Assembly (NCBI GenBank): GCA_025359045.1
Contig: JANYHN010000048.1
Location: 1-64,000 of the forward strand
From: Hyphomicrobiales bacterium
Lineage (GTDB): Bacteria > Pseudomonadota > Alphaproteobacteria > Rhizobiales > Aestuariivirgaceae
Length of the DNA stretch: 64,000 bases
Reading direction: 5' to 3'
The notes under the pieces are model-generated. The model did no database searches. It saw nothing but the letters and a program-made list of their open reading frames with translations, and was not told the DNA's origin. The translations under genes were made by a program, and so were the position numbers. Positions 42,358 to 51,174 of the stretch are shown here, one piece after another (position 1 is the first letter of the stretch; every line of letters starts with the position of its first letter).

Positions 42358-44447
42358 GAAATAATTTGAAAGCTCCCATTGCGAAAAAAATTCCGACAAC
42401 TGAAACACATCACGGCATTACCAAGCATGATGATTACAAATGGCTAAAGGCTGACAATTGGCAGGAGGTGATGCAGGAGCCATCACTTCTGCCGCAAGAT
42501 ATTCGCGATTATTTAGAGGCGGAGAATGCCTTCACGCATGCGCAGATGGCCGACACTGAAGCTTTGCAGGAAAAGCTGTTTGCTGAAATCAAAGGGCGGA
42601 TTAAAGAAGATGATACGTCCGTGCCTGCACCTGATGGCCAGTATTTTTATTTTTCGTCACATGTGGTGGGCGGGCAATACCCTCGGTATTTGCGACGCTT
42701 GAAATCGGGTGGCGACGATGAGCTTTTGTTTGATGGTAATGCGCTTGCAAAGGGCAATGAATATTTTAGTTTTGGCGGCATTGCGCTTTCGCCAGACCAA
42801 AACCTCGCGGCTTGGTCTTACGATAATAAGGGTTCTGAATTTTATGAGTTGAGAGTTCGCGATTTAAGAACGGGACGAGATCTTGATGATGTTATTGAAA
42901 ACACTTCCGGTGGTGCCGTTTGGGCTGCTGATGGAAAAAGTTTTTTCTACACAACGCAAGATGATAATCATCGCCCTCTGAAAACATGGATTCATATTTT
43001 AGGCACGGCGCAGTCTATTGACCGGTTGGTTTATGAAGAGAGCGACACTGGATTGTTTACTGGTGTGGGGTCTACATTCTCAGAAAAATTTATCATGATC
43101 GATATTCACGATCATGACACATCTGAGATCTGGTTGATTGATGCAGATAAGCCCAATGTTGCGCCACGCTTAATGGTTTCTCGCGCAGACAAAATTGAAG
43201 CTGACGTGGAACATTGGAATGACAAATTTCTGATTAAAACCAATAGGAACGGTGCAGAAGATTATAAAATAGTTGAGGTATCAGTTGCTGATCCATCACC
43301 TGAAAATTGGACAGACTACATTGCGCACAGACCGGGAATATTTATCGTTGGGATGATGGTTTTGAAGAACTGGCTGGTGCGGGTTGAGCGCGAAAATGCC
43401 CTGCCCCGAATTGTCATCCGCGAAATGAATTCGGGAGAAGAACATTCAATCGCATTTGACGAAGAAGCTTACTCGTTAGGCATCGGTGAGATGCGCGAGT
43501 ACGACACTGACACATTGCGCTTTACCTATTCGTCGATGACGACGCCTGGCCAAGTTTTCGATTACAATATGAAAACCCGCGAACGCGTTTTGCGCAAGAC
43601 GCAGGAGATTCCATCCGGCCATGATGCATCGCTTTATAAAACCCGCCGTGTGCAAGCAAAATCGCATGATGGCGAAAACATTCCGGTGACATTGCTTTAC
43701 CGTAAGTCGACTCCGCTTGATGGCTCAGCACCGCTTTGGCTTTATGGATATGGGTCATATGGCATTTCAATGCCTGCTGGATTTAACAGCAATATTTTAT
43801 CTTTGGTTGATCGCGGCTTTGTGTATGCGATTGCCCATATTCGTGGTGGGCAAGAGAAGGGTCGTGCTTGGTATAAGAAAGGCAAACTCGAATTTAAAAC
43901 TAACACATTCAAAGATTTTATTTCGGTTGGTCAGCATTTGATCGATGCTAAGTTTACGTCGAAGGGCAAAATCATCGCCCAAGGTGGAAGCGCTGGTGGC
44001 TTGTTGATGGGTGCAGCTATGAATATGGCACCGAATATGTTTGGCGGCATGGTGGCTGAGGTTCCGTTTGTTGATGTGTTGACGACAATGTTGGATGACA
44101 CGCTGCCCCTCACTCCACCTGAATGGCCCGAATGGGGGAACCCGATTGAAAGTGCTGAGGCATACAAAACCATCGCAGCATATTCACCAGTCGATAATGT
44201 GCGAGCCATAGCCTATCCGCATTTGTTTGCCATCGGCGGCCTCACAGATCCGCGCGTCACTTATTGGGAACCAGCGAAGTGGATCGCAAAATTGCGCGCA
44301 TTTAATACGAGTTCTCATTTGTTACTTTTGAAGACCAACATGGGCGCTGGCCATGGTGGTGCTTCAGGACGGTTTGACAGATTGAAAGAGGTGGCCGAAG
44401 TTTATGCTTTTGGCTTGAAGGTGGCGGGGAAGATAGATGCTGCTTGA
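42354..44447 (+). CDS. ptrB: Oligopeptidase B (S9A prolyl oligopeptidase family)
   Basis: 697 residues: seven-bladed propeller (residues 70-420) and C-terminal alpha/beta hydrolase. The catalytic Ser is in AQGGSAGGLLMG, the Asp in GGLTDPRVTYWEPAKW, and the His in GAGHGGASGR. Family start VDDYYWL-like here is KHDDYKWLKADN. It cuts peptides after basic residues in the cytosol. The start is a TTG overlapping the msrB stop (TTGA); no ATG exists before the conserved start, so TTG 42354 or 42366 must be used. Confidence 0.93.
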   Translation: MRNNLKAPIAKKIPTTETHHGITKHDDYKWLKADNWQEVMQEPSLLPQDIRDYLEAENAFTHAQMADTEALQEKLFAEIKGRIKEDDTSVPAPDGQYFYFSSHVVGGQYPRYLRRLKSGGDDELLFDGNALAKGNEYFSFGGIALSPDQNLAAWSYDNKGSEFYELRVRDLRTGRDLDDVIENTSGGAVWAADGKSFFYTTQDDNHRPLKTWIHILGTAQSIDRLVYEESDTGLFTGVGSTFSEKFIMIDIHDHDTSEIWLIDADKPNVAPRLMVSRADKIEADVEHWNDKFLIKTNRNGAEDYKIVEVSVADPSPENWTDYIAHRPGIFIVGMMVLKNWLVRVERENALPRIVIREMNSGEEHSIAFDEEAYSLGIGEMREYDTDTLRFTYSSMTTPGQVFDYNMKTRERVLRKTQEIPSGHDASLYKTRRVQAKSHDGENIPVTLLYRKSTPLDGSAPLWLYGYGSYGISMPAGFNSNILSLVDRGFVYAIAHIRGGQEKGRAWYKKGKLEFKTNTFKDFISVGQHLIDAKFTSKGKIIAQGGSAGGLLMGAAMNMAPNMFGGMVAEVPFVDVLTTMLDDTLPLTPPEWPEWGNPIESAEAYKTIAAYSPVDNVRAIAYPHLFAIGGLTDPRVTYWEPAKWIAKLRAFNTSSHLLLLKTNMGAGHGGASGRFDRLKEVAEVYAFGLKVAGKIDAA

Positions 44448-44982
44448 CGCCTCAAAATCGTCACTCTTGATCGTTGACGTGCAGGCGCGATTACTGCCCG
44501 CAATGGCTGAGCCTGAGCGTATCGTTTCTCGTTGTCAGATTTTGCTCAAGGCGGCCGAGGCTCTGGATATACCGATTACGATTTCGGAACAGTATCCCAA
44601 GGGGCTGGGACATACAGTTCCGGAGTTACTTGCGCCTTCTGCCACAGTTTTTGAGAAACTTTCGTTTTCTTGCTGGCGAGATGTTGAAATGCGTAAAGCT
44701 TTCATTGAACTCCACGAGCATGAGCGGCCTCTGATTATTGTGGCTGGCATTGAGGCCCATGTTTGTGTGCTGCAATCTTGCGTTAATCTTTATAATGCGG
44801 GGTTTGGGGTTTTTGCCGTGGCCGATGCTATGGGTTCGCGAAAAGTGGAATCGGCCGCATTGGCCTTTGACCGAATACGGGGTATGGGCATTCAAGTCAT
44901 CAATACCGAAATGGCTTTATTTGAGCTTATGGAAAAGGCGGGAACGCCGGAGTTCAAGACGCTTTCGGCGTTAATCAAATAG
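44437..44982 (+). CDS. Isochorismatase-family hydrolase
   Basis: 181 residues with the cysteine-hydrolase signature: SSLLIVDVQARLLPAM (Asp), the Lys in FEKLSFSCW, and EAHVCVLQSCVNL (catalytic Cys). Members hydrolyse nicotinamide, isochorismate or ureidoacrylate-type bonds; the substrate cannot be told here. It overlaps the protease by 11 bp. Confidence 0.9.
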   Translation: MLLDASKSSLLIVDVQARLLPAMAEPERIVSRCQILLKAAEALDIPITISEQYPKGLGHTVPELLAPSATVFEKLSFSCWRDVEMRKAFIELHEHERPLIIVAGIEAHVCVLQSCVNLYNAGFGVFAVADAMGSRKVESAALAFDRIRGMGIQVINTEMALFELMEKAGTPEFKTLSALIK

Positions 44983-45018
44983 TTCAGCGGTATAAGCTGA
45001 AATAATTCTGGAGTTTAC

Positions 45019-46197
45019 ATGGCCAAAACATCTGATTTTAACTGGGAAGACCCCCTCGACCTTGAAAGCTGGTTGACCGAAGAAGAGCGCATGATCCGAG
45101 ATTCAGCGCGAGCTTTTGCGCAAGATAAATTGCAGCCTCGGGTTTTGAGTGCATTTCGTGATGAACGGTTTGACCCAGAGATCATGACCGAGCTTGGAGC
45201 GATGGGTTTTCTTGGCGTGATGACGGAAGAGAAATATGGCGGTAGCGGTCTTGGCTATGTGGCTTATGGTTTGGTGGCGCGAGAAGTAGAGCGTGTGGAT
45301 TCTGGCTATCGCTCAGCGATGAGCGTCCAGAATTCCCTCGTCATGCATCCCATTGAGGCCTTTGGCACTGAAGCGCAGAAGATGAAATATCTTCCAAAGT
45401 TGGCGACAGGTGCGATGATTGGGTGCTTTGGTTTGACTGAGCCTGACGCCGGATCTGACCCGGGCGGCATGAAAACACGAGCCACTAAAGTTCAGGGTGG
45501 CTATGTTCTGAATGGTTCCAAGATGTGGATCTCAAATTCGCCGATTGCCGATATCGCAATCATATGGGCAAAGTTGGATGATGATATTCGCGGCTTTGTG
45601 ATTGAACGCGGGATAAAGGGATTTTCCACGCCGGAGATTAAAGGCAAGATTTCTCTGCGTGCTTCAATCACTGGTGAGATTGTTCTTGAAAATGTTGAGG
45701 TATCTGAGGATGCTTTGTTGCCTTTGGCACGCGGACTTGGCGGGCCGTTTTCGTGTTTGAATAAAGCGCGCTTTGGCATTGCTTGGGGTGTGATGGGAGC
45801 AGCTGAAGATTGCTGGCACCGGGCGCGACAGTATGTTTTAGACCGCAAGCAATTTGGCAAGCCATTGGCCGCTAATCAACTGGTTCAGTTGAAGCTGGCC
45901 AACATGCAGACTGAAATTTCACTTGGCATACACGGTTGCTTGGCATTGGGGCGTGGGCTGGAGCGGGGGACTTGCGCGCCGCCTGCAATTTCGCTGATGA
46001 AGCGCAACAATTGCGGCAAGGCGCTTGATGTTGCCCGGATGGCGCGTGACATGCATGGCGGGAATGGCATCTCAGAAGAATATCACGTGATCCGCCACAT
46101 GGTGAACCTTGAAACGGTGAACACATATGAAGGCACGCATGATGTGCATGCGTTGATTTTGGGCCGTGCGCAGACGGGGCTACAGGCGTTTCAATAA
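45019..46197 (+). CDS. gcdH: Glutaryl-CoA dehydrogenase
   Basis: 392 residues of the acyl-CoA dehydrogenase fold. [15 protein letters not shown] and the FAD site [15 protein letters not shown] are conserved; the catalytic Glu is in [34 protein letters not shown] is the mark of glutaryl-CoA dehydrogenases. It converts glutaryl-CoA to crotonyl-CoA in Lys/Trp breakdown. TAATG couples it to the GNAT gene. Confidence 0.95.
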   Translation: MAKTSDFNWEDPLDLESWLTEEERMIRDSARAFAQDKLQPRVLSAFRDERFDPEIMTELGAMGFLGVMTEEKYGGSGLGYVAYGLVAREVERVDSGYRSAMSVQNSLVMHPIEAFGTEAQKMKYLPKLATGAMIGCFGLTEPDAGSDPGGMKTRATKVQGGYVLNGSKMWISNSPIADIAIIWAKLDDDIRGFVIERGIKGFSTPEIKGKISLRASITGEIVLENVEVSEDALLPLARGLGGPFSCLNKARFGIAWGVMGAAEDCWHRARQYVLDRKQFGKPLAANQLVQLKLANMQTEISLGIHGCLALGRGLERGTCAPPAISLMKRNNCGKALDVARMARDMHGGNGISEEYHVIRHMVNLETVNTYEGTHDVHALILGRAQTGLQAFQ

Positions 46198-46646
46198 TGA
46201 TTGAAATTACACGCGCTGATCCGCGCGGGGCTGACTATATTCGTCTGTTGAAAGCCAGCGATGACTATGCAGCATCGCTCTATCCCGCGGAGAGCAATCA
46301 CATGCTTGATGTGGAAACATTACTCCGTCCACAGATGAATTTTTTTGGCGTGATTGTTGATGGCGTGGTGAAGGGCTGTGGTGGATTTTGGGCGCATGAA
46401 GATTATGTGGAGATCAAGCGTGTCTATATTGATCCATCGGCGCGAGGGCTTGGGCTTTCGCGAAAATTATTGGCAGTGTTGGAAGCTGAAGCGCGGGCGC
46501 TGGGGGTTAGGGTTGCGCTGCTTGAGACTGGGATTTCGCAACCTGAAGCGTTAGGTCTTTACCGGGCGCTTGGATATGTTGAGCGTGGGCCATTTGGGGA
46601 TTATAAATTGGATCCTTTGAGTGTGTTTATGGAAAAAATGCTCTGA
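46197..46646 (+). CDS. GNAT-family N-acetyltransferase
   Basis: 149 residues. EIKRVYIDPSARGLGLSRKL is the acetyl-CoA binding strand (R/QxxGxG/A) and ALGLYRALGYVERG the C-terminal GNAT motif. Substrate unknown. Coupled to gcdH by TAATG; its 3' end overlaps the convergent TSUP gene by 20 bp. Confidence 0.9.
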   Translation: MIEITRADPRGADYIRLLKASDDYAASLYPAESNHMLDVETLLRPQMNFFGVIVDGVVKGCGGFWAHEDYVEIKRVYIDPSARGLGLSRKLLAVLEAEARALGVRVALLETGISQPEALGLYRALGYVERGPFGDYKLDPLSVFMEKML

Positions 46647-47403
46647 GCGGATTGGCGGGATCGAGCAAGAGCTTCACAGCCATTGCGCAACAGACGACGA
46701 CAAGAAGTGGTCTGATAATCTTTGCACCGTGTTGCATGGCAAAGCGGCTGCCCAATTGAGCGCCGATGAATTGGCAGATGCCCATTACTAAGCCGACCAC
46801 AATAAAAATTTTTCCCGAGAATGCGAAGACCAAAAGTGACGCGATGTTGGATGTGAAGTTTAGTAGTTTTGTTTTTGCTGTGGCTTTGACAATGCCCAGT
46901 CCCATGAGTGTTACGAGTGCCAGCATGTAAAATGATCCCGTACCGGGGCCGAAGATTCCGTCGTAAAATCCAAGAGCAGGTGCCACACCAAAAGCGAATA
47001 TACCTGATGAAATGCGCTGTGCTTTCGATTGATTAGTGATGCTGGGAGATAATGCAAAATAGATCGCAATCAAGATGAGAAGTATTGGCAAAACTACAAC
47101 TAAGAGATTTTTTGGTGCGTAGTTGATTGTCAGAACACCACAGCAGGCGGCAATGAAAGTCGCGATGATCGTTGGAATATTCTGTTTGATATCAATATGG
47201 CCTTTGCGCCAGAAGGCAATTGCCGCGGAGCCTGTGCCGAAGCTGCCTTGTAATTTGTTGGTGGCCAAAGCTGAGACGGGATCGAGGCCCGCGAGCAGAA
47301 GGGACGGCAGCACAAGCAAGCCTCCGCCGCCTGCAATAGCATCAATGAAGCCAGCAACAAGTGCTACGATTGCAAGCAGGCACAGCGTCGTTAACGTGAT
47401 CAT
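46627..47403 (-). CDS. TSUP-family (TauE/SafE) permease
   Basis: 258 residues with 7-8 membrane helices. LVAGFIDAIAGGGGLLVLPS, ALATNKLQGSFGTGSAAI and GFYDGIFGPGTGSFY are the two repeated TSUP signatures. These permeases export sulphite, sulphoacetate or other small organic anions. The ATG overlaps the TetR stop (ATGA), so it is in the TetR operon. A longer frame lacks support. Confidence 0.9.
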   Translation of the reverse strand: MITLTTLCLLAIVALVAGFIDAIAGGGGLLVLPSLLLAGLDPVSALATNKLQGSFGTGSAAIAFWRKGHIDIKQNIPTIIATFIAACCGVLTINYAPKNLLVVVLPILLILIAIYFALSPSITNQSKAQRISSGIFAFGVAPALGFYDGIFGPGTGSFYMLALVTLMGLGIVKATAKTKLLNFTSNIASLLVFAFSGKIFIVVGLVMGICQFIGAQLGSRFAMQHGAKIIRPLLVVVCCAMAVKLLLDPANPLRAFFP

Positions 47404-47993
47404 GCTTCTTTTAAACCTGCAATCATCATGCGCAAATTTTCTTCCTCCACTGCATGCAGCGAGACATGGGGCGGCAAGCGGCGCGCCGATTTTAACATCG
47501 ATAATCCGTGTACGGATGACCAAACATGCGTGGCGGCGATGGGTGCGCGCAATGCGCCCGTGACTTGCGCAACAGCATTTTCGAGTTGAGTCCACGCTTC
47601 ATAAGATGATTTGGTGAGGGCGGGCGTCATTGACATTTTAACGACTTGGCCAAACATCAGGCCGTAGACAGCGGAGTTATCATCGGCAAAACGCAAATAG
47701 GCGCGGCCCATTGCGAAAAGCCTGTCTTCTGCGGTTTGGCTCTGTGAATTTTCGGCGGCACTTTCGAGTGCATCTACAAATTTTTGAAACCCGCGCGCGG
47801 CGATTTCGCCCAACAAATCGGCCATCGATGCAAAATGATGTTTGGGCGCAGCATGGGAAACACCCGCGCGCCTGGCAATCTCACGTAAGGACACATCATC
47901 AATTGGCATATCCAACAGCGCTTGCTCACCGGCGAGAAGCAGCTGTTGGCGCAAATCGCCGTGGTGATAGGGTTTTTGTGTTCCCATTGGCAT
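47400..47993 (-). CDS. TetR-family regulator
   Basis: 197 residues: HTH at 20-65 (VSLREIARRAGVSHAAPKHH, FASMADLLGEIA) with a WHG-type C-terminal domain (WTQLENAVAQVTGAL). It is divergent from the membrane operon at 48103 and overlaps the TSUP gene at its end. Three copies of a TTKACANTGTAAA operator lie between, so it likely represses itself and the divergent operon. Inducer unknown. Confidence 0.9.
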   Translation of the reverse strand: MPMGTQKPYHHGDLRQQLLLAGEQALLDMPIDDVSLREIARRAGVSHAAPKHHFASMADLLGEIAARGFQKFVDALESAAENSQSQTAEDRLFAMGRAYLRFADDNSAVYGLMFGQVVKMSMTPALTKSSYEAWTQLENAVAQVTGALRAPIAATHVWSSVHGLSMLKSARRLPPHVSLHAVEEENLRMMIAGLKEA

Positions 47994-48021
47994 AACTCAA
48001 ACTTAAATGAGTCACGTTATC

Positions 48022-48085
48022 TTTACAATGTAAAAATAAACTTGACAGTGTAAAACTGTTATGCTTTTTATATTTACACTGTAAA
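48022..48085. promoter_or_regulatory. Three TetR operators between tetR and the membrane operon
   Basis: TTTACAATGTAAA (48022-48034), TTGACAGTGTAAA (48042-48054) and TTTACACTGTAAA (48073-48085) are 13-bp palindromes of the form TT(T/G)ACA-N-TGTAAA, starting 20 and 31 bp apart. The middle one includes a TTGACA hexamer. They lie in the divergent promoter zone, about 30-80 bp from both starts. Confidence 0.75.
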
Positions 48086-48102
48086 GATACGAGGTGACTG
48101 GA

Positions 48103-48537
48103 ATGACTGCGGATTTTTTGTTTAGTTTGGCTAACTCTATAGCGCTGCTGGGTTGGATTATTTTGGCTGTTGGTATTGTTTGGAACAAGCCGTTCTTACG
48201 GGATGCGGTTGCGGGGCGGTTTTTCCCCCTGGGGCTTTCAGTTCTTTATACGATTTTGATCGGCGCATTCTTCTTCAGGGCGGAGGGTGGTTTTGACACG
48301 CTGGCCAATGTGCAAAAACTTTTCACATTCCCATGGGCGGCCCTTGCCGGCTGGGTTCATAATTTAGCCTTTGACCTCTTTATGGGCGCGGTGATTTCAC
48401 GCGATATGATGAAACTAAGCATCTCACGCTTGTTCCTGATCGTGCTTTTGCCACTTACATTTATGTTTGGGCCAATTGGCTATGTGGTTTTTGTGATTCT
48501 GCGCACTGCTTTGGCAAAGAAGGAGATTGCAGCATGA
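48103..48537 (+). CDS. ABA4-like (DUF4281) membrane protein
   Basis: 144 residues with four membrane helices: FLFSLANSIALLGWIILAVG, LGLSVLYTILIGAFFF, FTFPWAALAGWVHNLAFDLF and LIVLLPLTFMFGPIGYVVFV. The pattern WAALAGWVHNLAFDLFMGAV is the DUF4281/ABA4 signature. ABA4 is needed for neoxanthin formation in plants; bacterial function is unknown. GAGGTG precedes the ATG. ATGA overlap with the next gene. Confidence 0.85.
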   Translation: MTADFLFSLANSIALLGWIILAVGIVWNKPFLRDAVAGRFFPLGLSVLYTILIGAFFFRAEGGFDTLANVQKLFTFPWAALAGWVHNLAFDLFMGAVISRDMMKLSISRLFLIVLLPLTFMFGPIGYVVFVILRTALAKKEIAA

Positions 48538-49346
48538 GCATGGTCGAAACCGCACCGCGTTTCCAAGACACGAAGATTTTTGGCTTGATCGACGATATCC
48601 GCCATGGACATCGTTTGTTATGGCGCACATTTGTAGCGATGCTGATTGGATCGGCGTTGATGTTTGTATTTCAGTTTTTTGATGCACGGCTTATCAATGG
48701 CGTGAATGTTTGGGACAAGCCTGCAAAATTCTTTCTATCGCTCGCCGTACAATTTGGCACGGTGAGTTGGGCGTTATCGCAATTGCCCCGCGCCGAACGT
48801 CAATTGAAGAGTTTGAATTGGGCTGTCGCGCTGATGATCATCGCTGGATGGGGTGAGATGATTTATATGACTTTCCGCGCATCCAGAGCCGAGGCTTCAC
48901 ATTTTAATTCGACCTCGCTTTCGGGAATCATCGGTTATGGTTTGATGGGCGTTGGATCTTTCACGCTGACATCTACTGCGGCTTTTATTGGTTGGAAGGT
49001 TTGGCGCAAACGCAGCCTTGGTTTGTGGACGGAGAATGCTGGGCTTGCATTGATGGTTGGTGCAGTGTTGGGAACGATTGCTGGTGCATATATGTCGACA
49101 CAAACCGGCCATTGGGTTGGCGGCGTTCACAGCGATGCAAACACATTACCCCTGTTTAACTGGTCAACCACAGGAGGGGACTTGCGCGTTGCTCATTTTG
49201 TGGGGCTGCACGCAGCACAATTTATTCCGCTGACCGCGCTGAGTGGTGATCGACGCTTGGTCTATATTGCAGCACTTGCGATATCCCTGTTAACAGCAGG
49301 TCTCTTTGTGATGGGTGCTTCGGGCATTCCGTTGTTCAGGGCCTGA
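48534..49346 (+). CDS. Seven-helix membrane protein, partner of the ABA4-like gene
   Basis: 270 residues, with about seven membrane segments (for example FVAMLIGSALMFVFQFF, SGIIGYGLMGVGSFTLT, AGLALMVGAVLGTIAGAYM). Conserved-looking polar groups within helices include NGVNVWDKPAKFFLS and GDLRVAHFVGLHAAQFIPL, where His residues face the membrane; that could suit metal or haem binding. No named family recognised. Co-transcribed with the ABA4-like gene (ATGA). Confidence 0.7.
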   Translation: MSMVETAPRFQDTKIFGLIDDIRHGHRLLWRTFVAMLIGSALMFVFQFFDARLINGVNVWDKPAKFFLSLAVQFGTVSWALSQLPRAERQLKSLNWAVALMIIAGWGEMIYMTFRASRAEASHFNSTSLSGIIGYGLMGVGSFTLTSTAAFIGWKVWRKRSLGLWTENAGLALMVGAVLGTIAGAYMSTQTGHWVGGVHSDANTLPLFNWSTTGGDLRVAHFVGLHAAQFIPLTALSGDRRLVYIAALAISLLTAGLFVMGASGIPLFRA

Positions 49347-49354
49347 TTGAATAT

Positions 49355-49393
49355 GACGATGGCTTCGCTTAATTGATATGCAAAGCCATCGTC
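49355..49393. terminator. Hairpin between the membrane operon and the enolase-superfamily gene
   Basis: GACGATGGCTT and its complement form an 11-bp stem with a 17-base loop, 8 bases after the membrane gene stop and 11 before the ATG chosen for the next gene. It may end the membrane operon or control the next gene's translation. Confidence 0.5.
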
Positions 49394-49404
49394 CGAGACC
49401 CCAA

Positions 49405-50508
49405 ATGAAAATCAAAAAGCTTGAAACTTTCACAAATGAATTTGTTGGCTTTGTGCGAGCCACGTCGGAAACTGGGGCTGAAGGTTGGGGGCAAGTTTCT
49501 ACTTACAATGCAGACATCACATGTGAGATATTCCACCGCCAAGTGGCACGCCATGCGCTGGGCACTGATGCGTTAGATTTTGCTGATACCTTGAATTTGA
49601 TCAGTGAGCGCGAACATAAATATCCAGGCAGCTATTTGCGACGCGCCATGACGGGACTGGATACGGCACTGCTGGATTTACGGGGCAAGTTTGAGGGCAA
49701 ACCGGTTACATCTTTGCTTGGTGGCAGCCCAGGCAAGATTCGCGCCTATGCATCATCAATGAAGCGCGACATCACGCCAGAAGATGAGGCCGCGCGATTC
49801 GTGAAACTGCGTGATGAGTTTGGCTTTGATGCCTTCAAATGGCGGGTTGGTTCTGAATGTGGGCGTGACACGGATGAATGGCCGGGGCGCACCGAGGCGG
49901 TGGTGCCTGTTGTATCGCGAGCTCTTGGTGACGGTGTTACAAAACTCGTGGATGGAAATTCATGTTATTCGCCCAAGCGTGCCATCGAAGTGGGTAAGCT
50001 GCTGGAGCAGGAAGGCATTTCACATTTTGAAGAGCCCTGCCCTTATTGGGAGTTTGATCAGACCGCTGAAGTGACGCGTACCCTTTCAATCGATGTGGCC
50101 GGTGGCGAACAGGATTGCGAGTTGACGGCGTGGGATGCAATGATTGAAAAACGTGCCGTGGATATTTTGCAGCCTGATGTGATGTATATGGGCGGAATGT
50201 TGCGCACCATGGAAGTTTGCAAGCGCGGAGAAAAAGCGGGTTTTAAAATCACCCCGCATGCGGCCAATCTTTCTCTCGTGACCATATGCACAATGCATTT
50301 GCTGCGTGCCATTCCCAATGCCGGAAAATATTTGGAATTTTCGATAGAGGGTTTGGATTACTATCCATGGCAGGATGGATTGTTTTTAGGCGACCCCTAT
50401 AAAATCGAAGACGGCAAAGCAGAGGTGACTGATGCCCCTGGCTGGGGCGTAGAGATTAATCCGGACTGGTTGGACAAGGCTGCCTATAAGTGCAGCGAAT
50501 TGTCGTAA
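49405..50508 (+). CDS. Enolase-superfamily enzyme (mandelate racemase/muconate lactonizing type)
   Basis: 367 residues: an N-terminal capping domain and a (beta/alpha)7 barrel. Metal ligands are Asp in LVDGNSCY, Glu in HFEEPCPYWE and Glu in GGEQDCEL; the His-Asp pair is in LQPDVMYMGG and TPHAANLS. The base motif is KWR (AFKWRVGSE) instead of the common KxK, with Arg at the second place. Likely a sugar-acid dehydratase or racemase; substrate unknown. A GTG frame start 9 codons earlier lies in the hairpin loop, so the ATG is preferred. Confidence 0.85.
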   Translation: MKIKKLETFTNEFVGFVRATSETGAEGWGQVSTYNADITCEIFHRQVARHALGTDALDFADTLNLISEREHKYPGSYLRRAMTGLDTALLDLRGKFEGKPVTSLLGGSPGKIRAYASSMKRDITPEDEAARFVKLRDEFGFDAFKWRVGSECGRDTDEWPGRTEAVVPVVSRALGDGVTKLVDGNSCYSPKRAIEVGKLLEQEGISHFEEPCPYWEFDQTAEVTRTLSIDVAGGEQDCELTAWDAMIEKRAVDILQPDVMYMGGMLRTMEVCKRGEKAGFKITPHAANLSLVTICTMHLLRAIPNAGKYLEFSIEGLDYYPWQDGLFLGDPYKIEDGKAEVTDAPGWGVEINPDWLDKAAYKCSELS

Positions 50509-50574
50509 TTGGGTTTCCTTGCAGTGTTAGACCGAAACGACTAGAACACCACCATCAAACAATGGAGAAGAAAA

Positions 50575-51174
50575 ATGGCCCTCGAACTGCCCGCACTGCC
50601 TTATGCCTATGATGCTTTAGGCCCTTATATGTCTAAGGAAACTTTGGAGTTTCACCACGATAAGCACCACATGGCATATGTGACCAATGGCAACAATCTG
50701 CTTAAGGATTCGCCTTTGGCTGCAAAATCAATTGAAGATATTTGTGTTGCAGCATTTAATGAAAAGGCAGCAGGCCTCGTGAACAATGTGGGCCAGCATT
50801 ATAACCATAATCACTTCTGGAACTGGATGAAGCCCAATGGTGGCGGCAATAAATTGCCTGCAAAGTTGCATGCAGCAATTGATGCTGATCTTGGCGGCTA
50901 CGACAAGATGCGCGCTGATTTCGTGCAAGCTGGTCTTACTCAGTTTGGATCGGGCTGGTGCTGGATCGCGGTTAAGGGCGGCAAGCTTGTCATCATGAAA
51001 ACACCAAATGGCGAAAACCCATTGATGCATGGTGCCTCACCTATTCTGGGCTGCGATGTTTGGGAGCACAGCTATTACATTGATTACCGCAATGCGCGCC
51101 AAAAATATTTGGAGGCGTTCGTTGATCACCTCGTGAATTGGGAATATGTTGAGGCCATGCACGCGAAAGCATAA
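50575..51174 (+). CDS. sodB: Iron/manganese superoxide dismutase
   Basis: 199 residues. Metal ligands are His27 (in LEFHHDKHHMAY), His in GQHYNHNHFWNW, and Asp/His in DVWEHSYYIDY. The residue pattern FGSGWCWIAVKG suits the iron type. It converts superoxide to peroxide and oxygen. GGAG 7 bases before the ATG. Followed by the dipeptidase gene with a TAATG junction. Confidence 0.96.
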   Translation: MALELPALPYAYDALGPYMSKETLEFHHDKHHMAYVTNGNNLLKDSPLAAKSIEDICVAAFNEKAAGLVNNVGQHYNHNHFWNWMKPNGGGNKLPAKLHAAIDADLGGYDKMRADFVQAGLTQFGSGWCWIAVKGGKLVIMKTPNGENPLMHGASPILGCDVWEHSYYIDYRNARQKYLEAFVDHLVNWEYVEAMHAKA

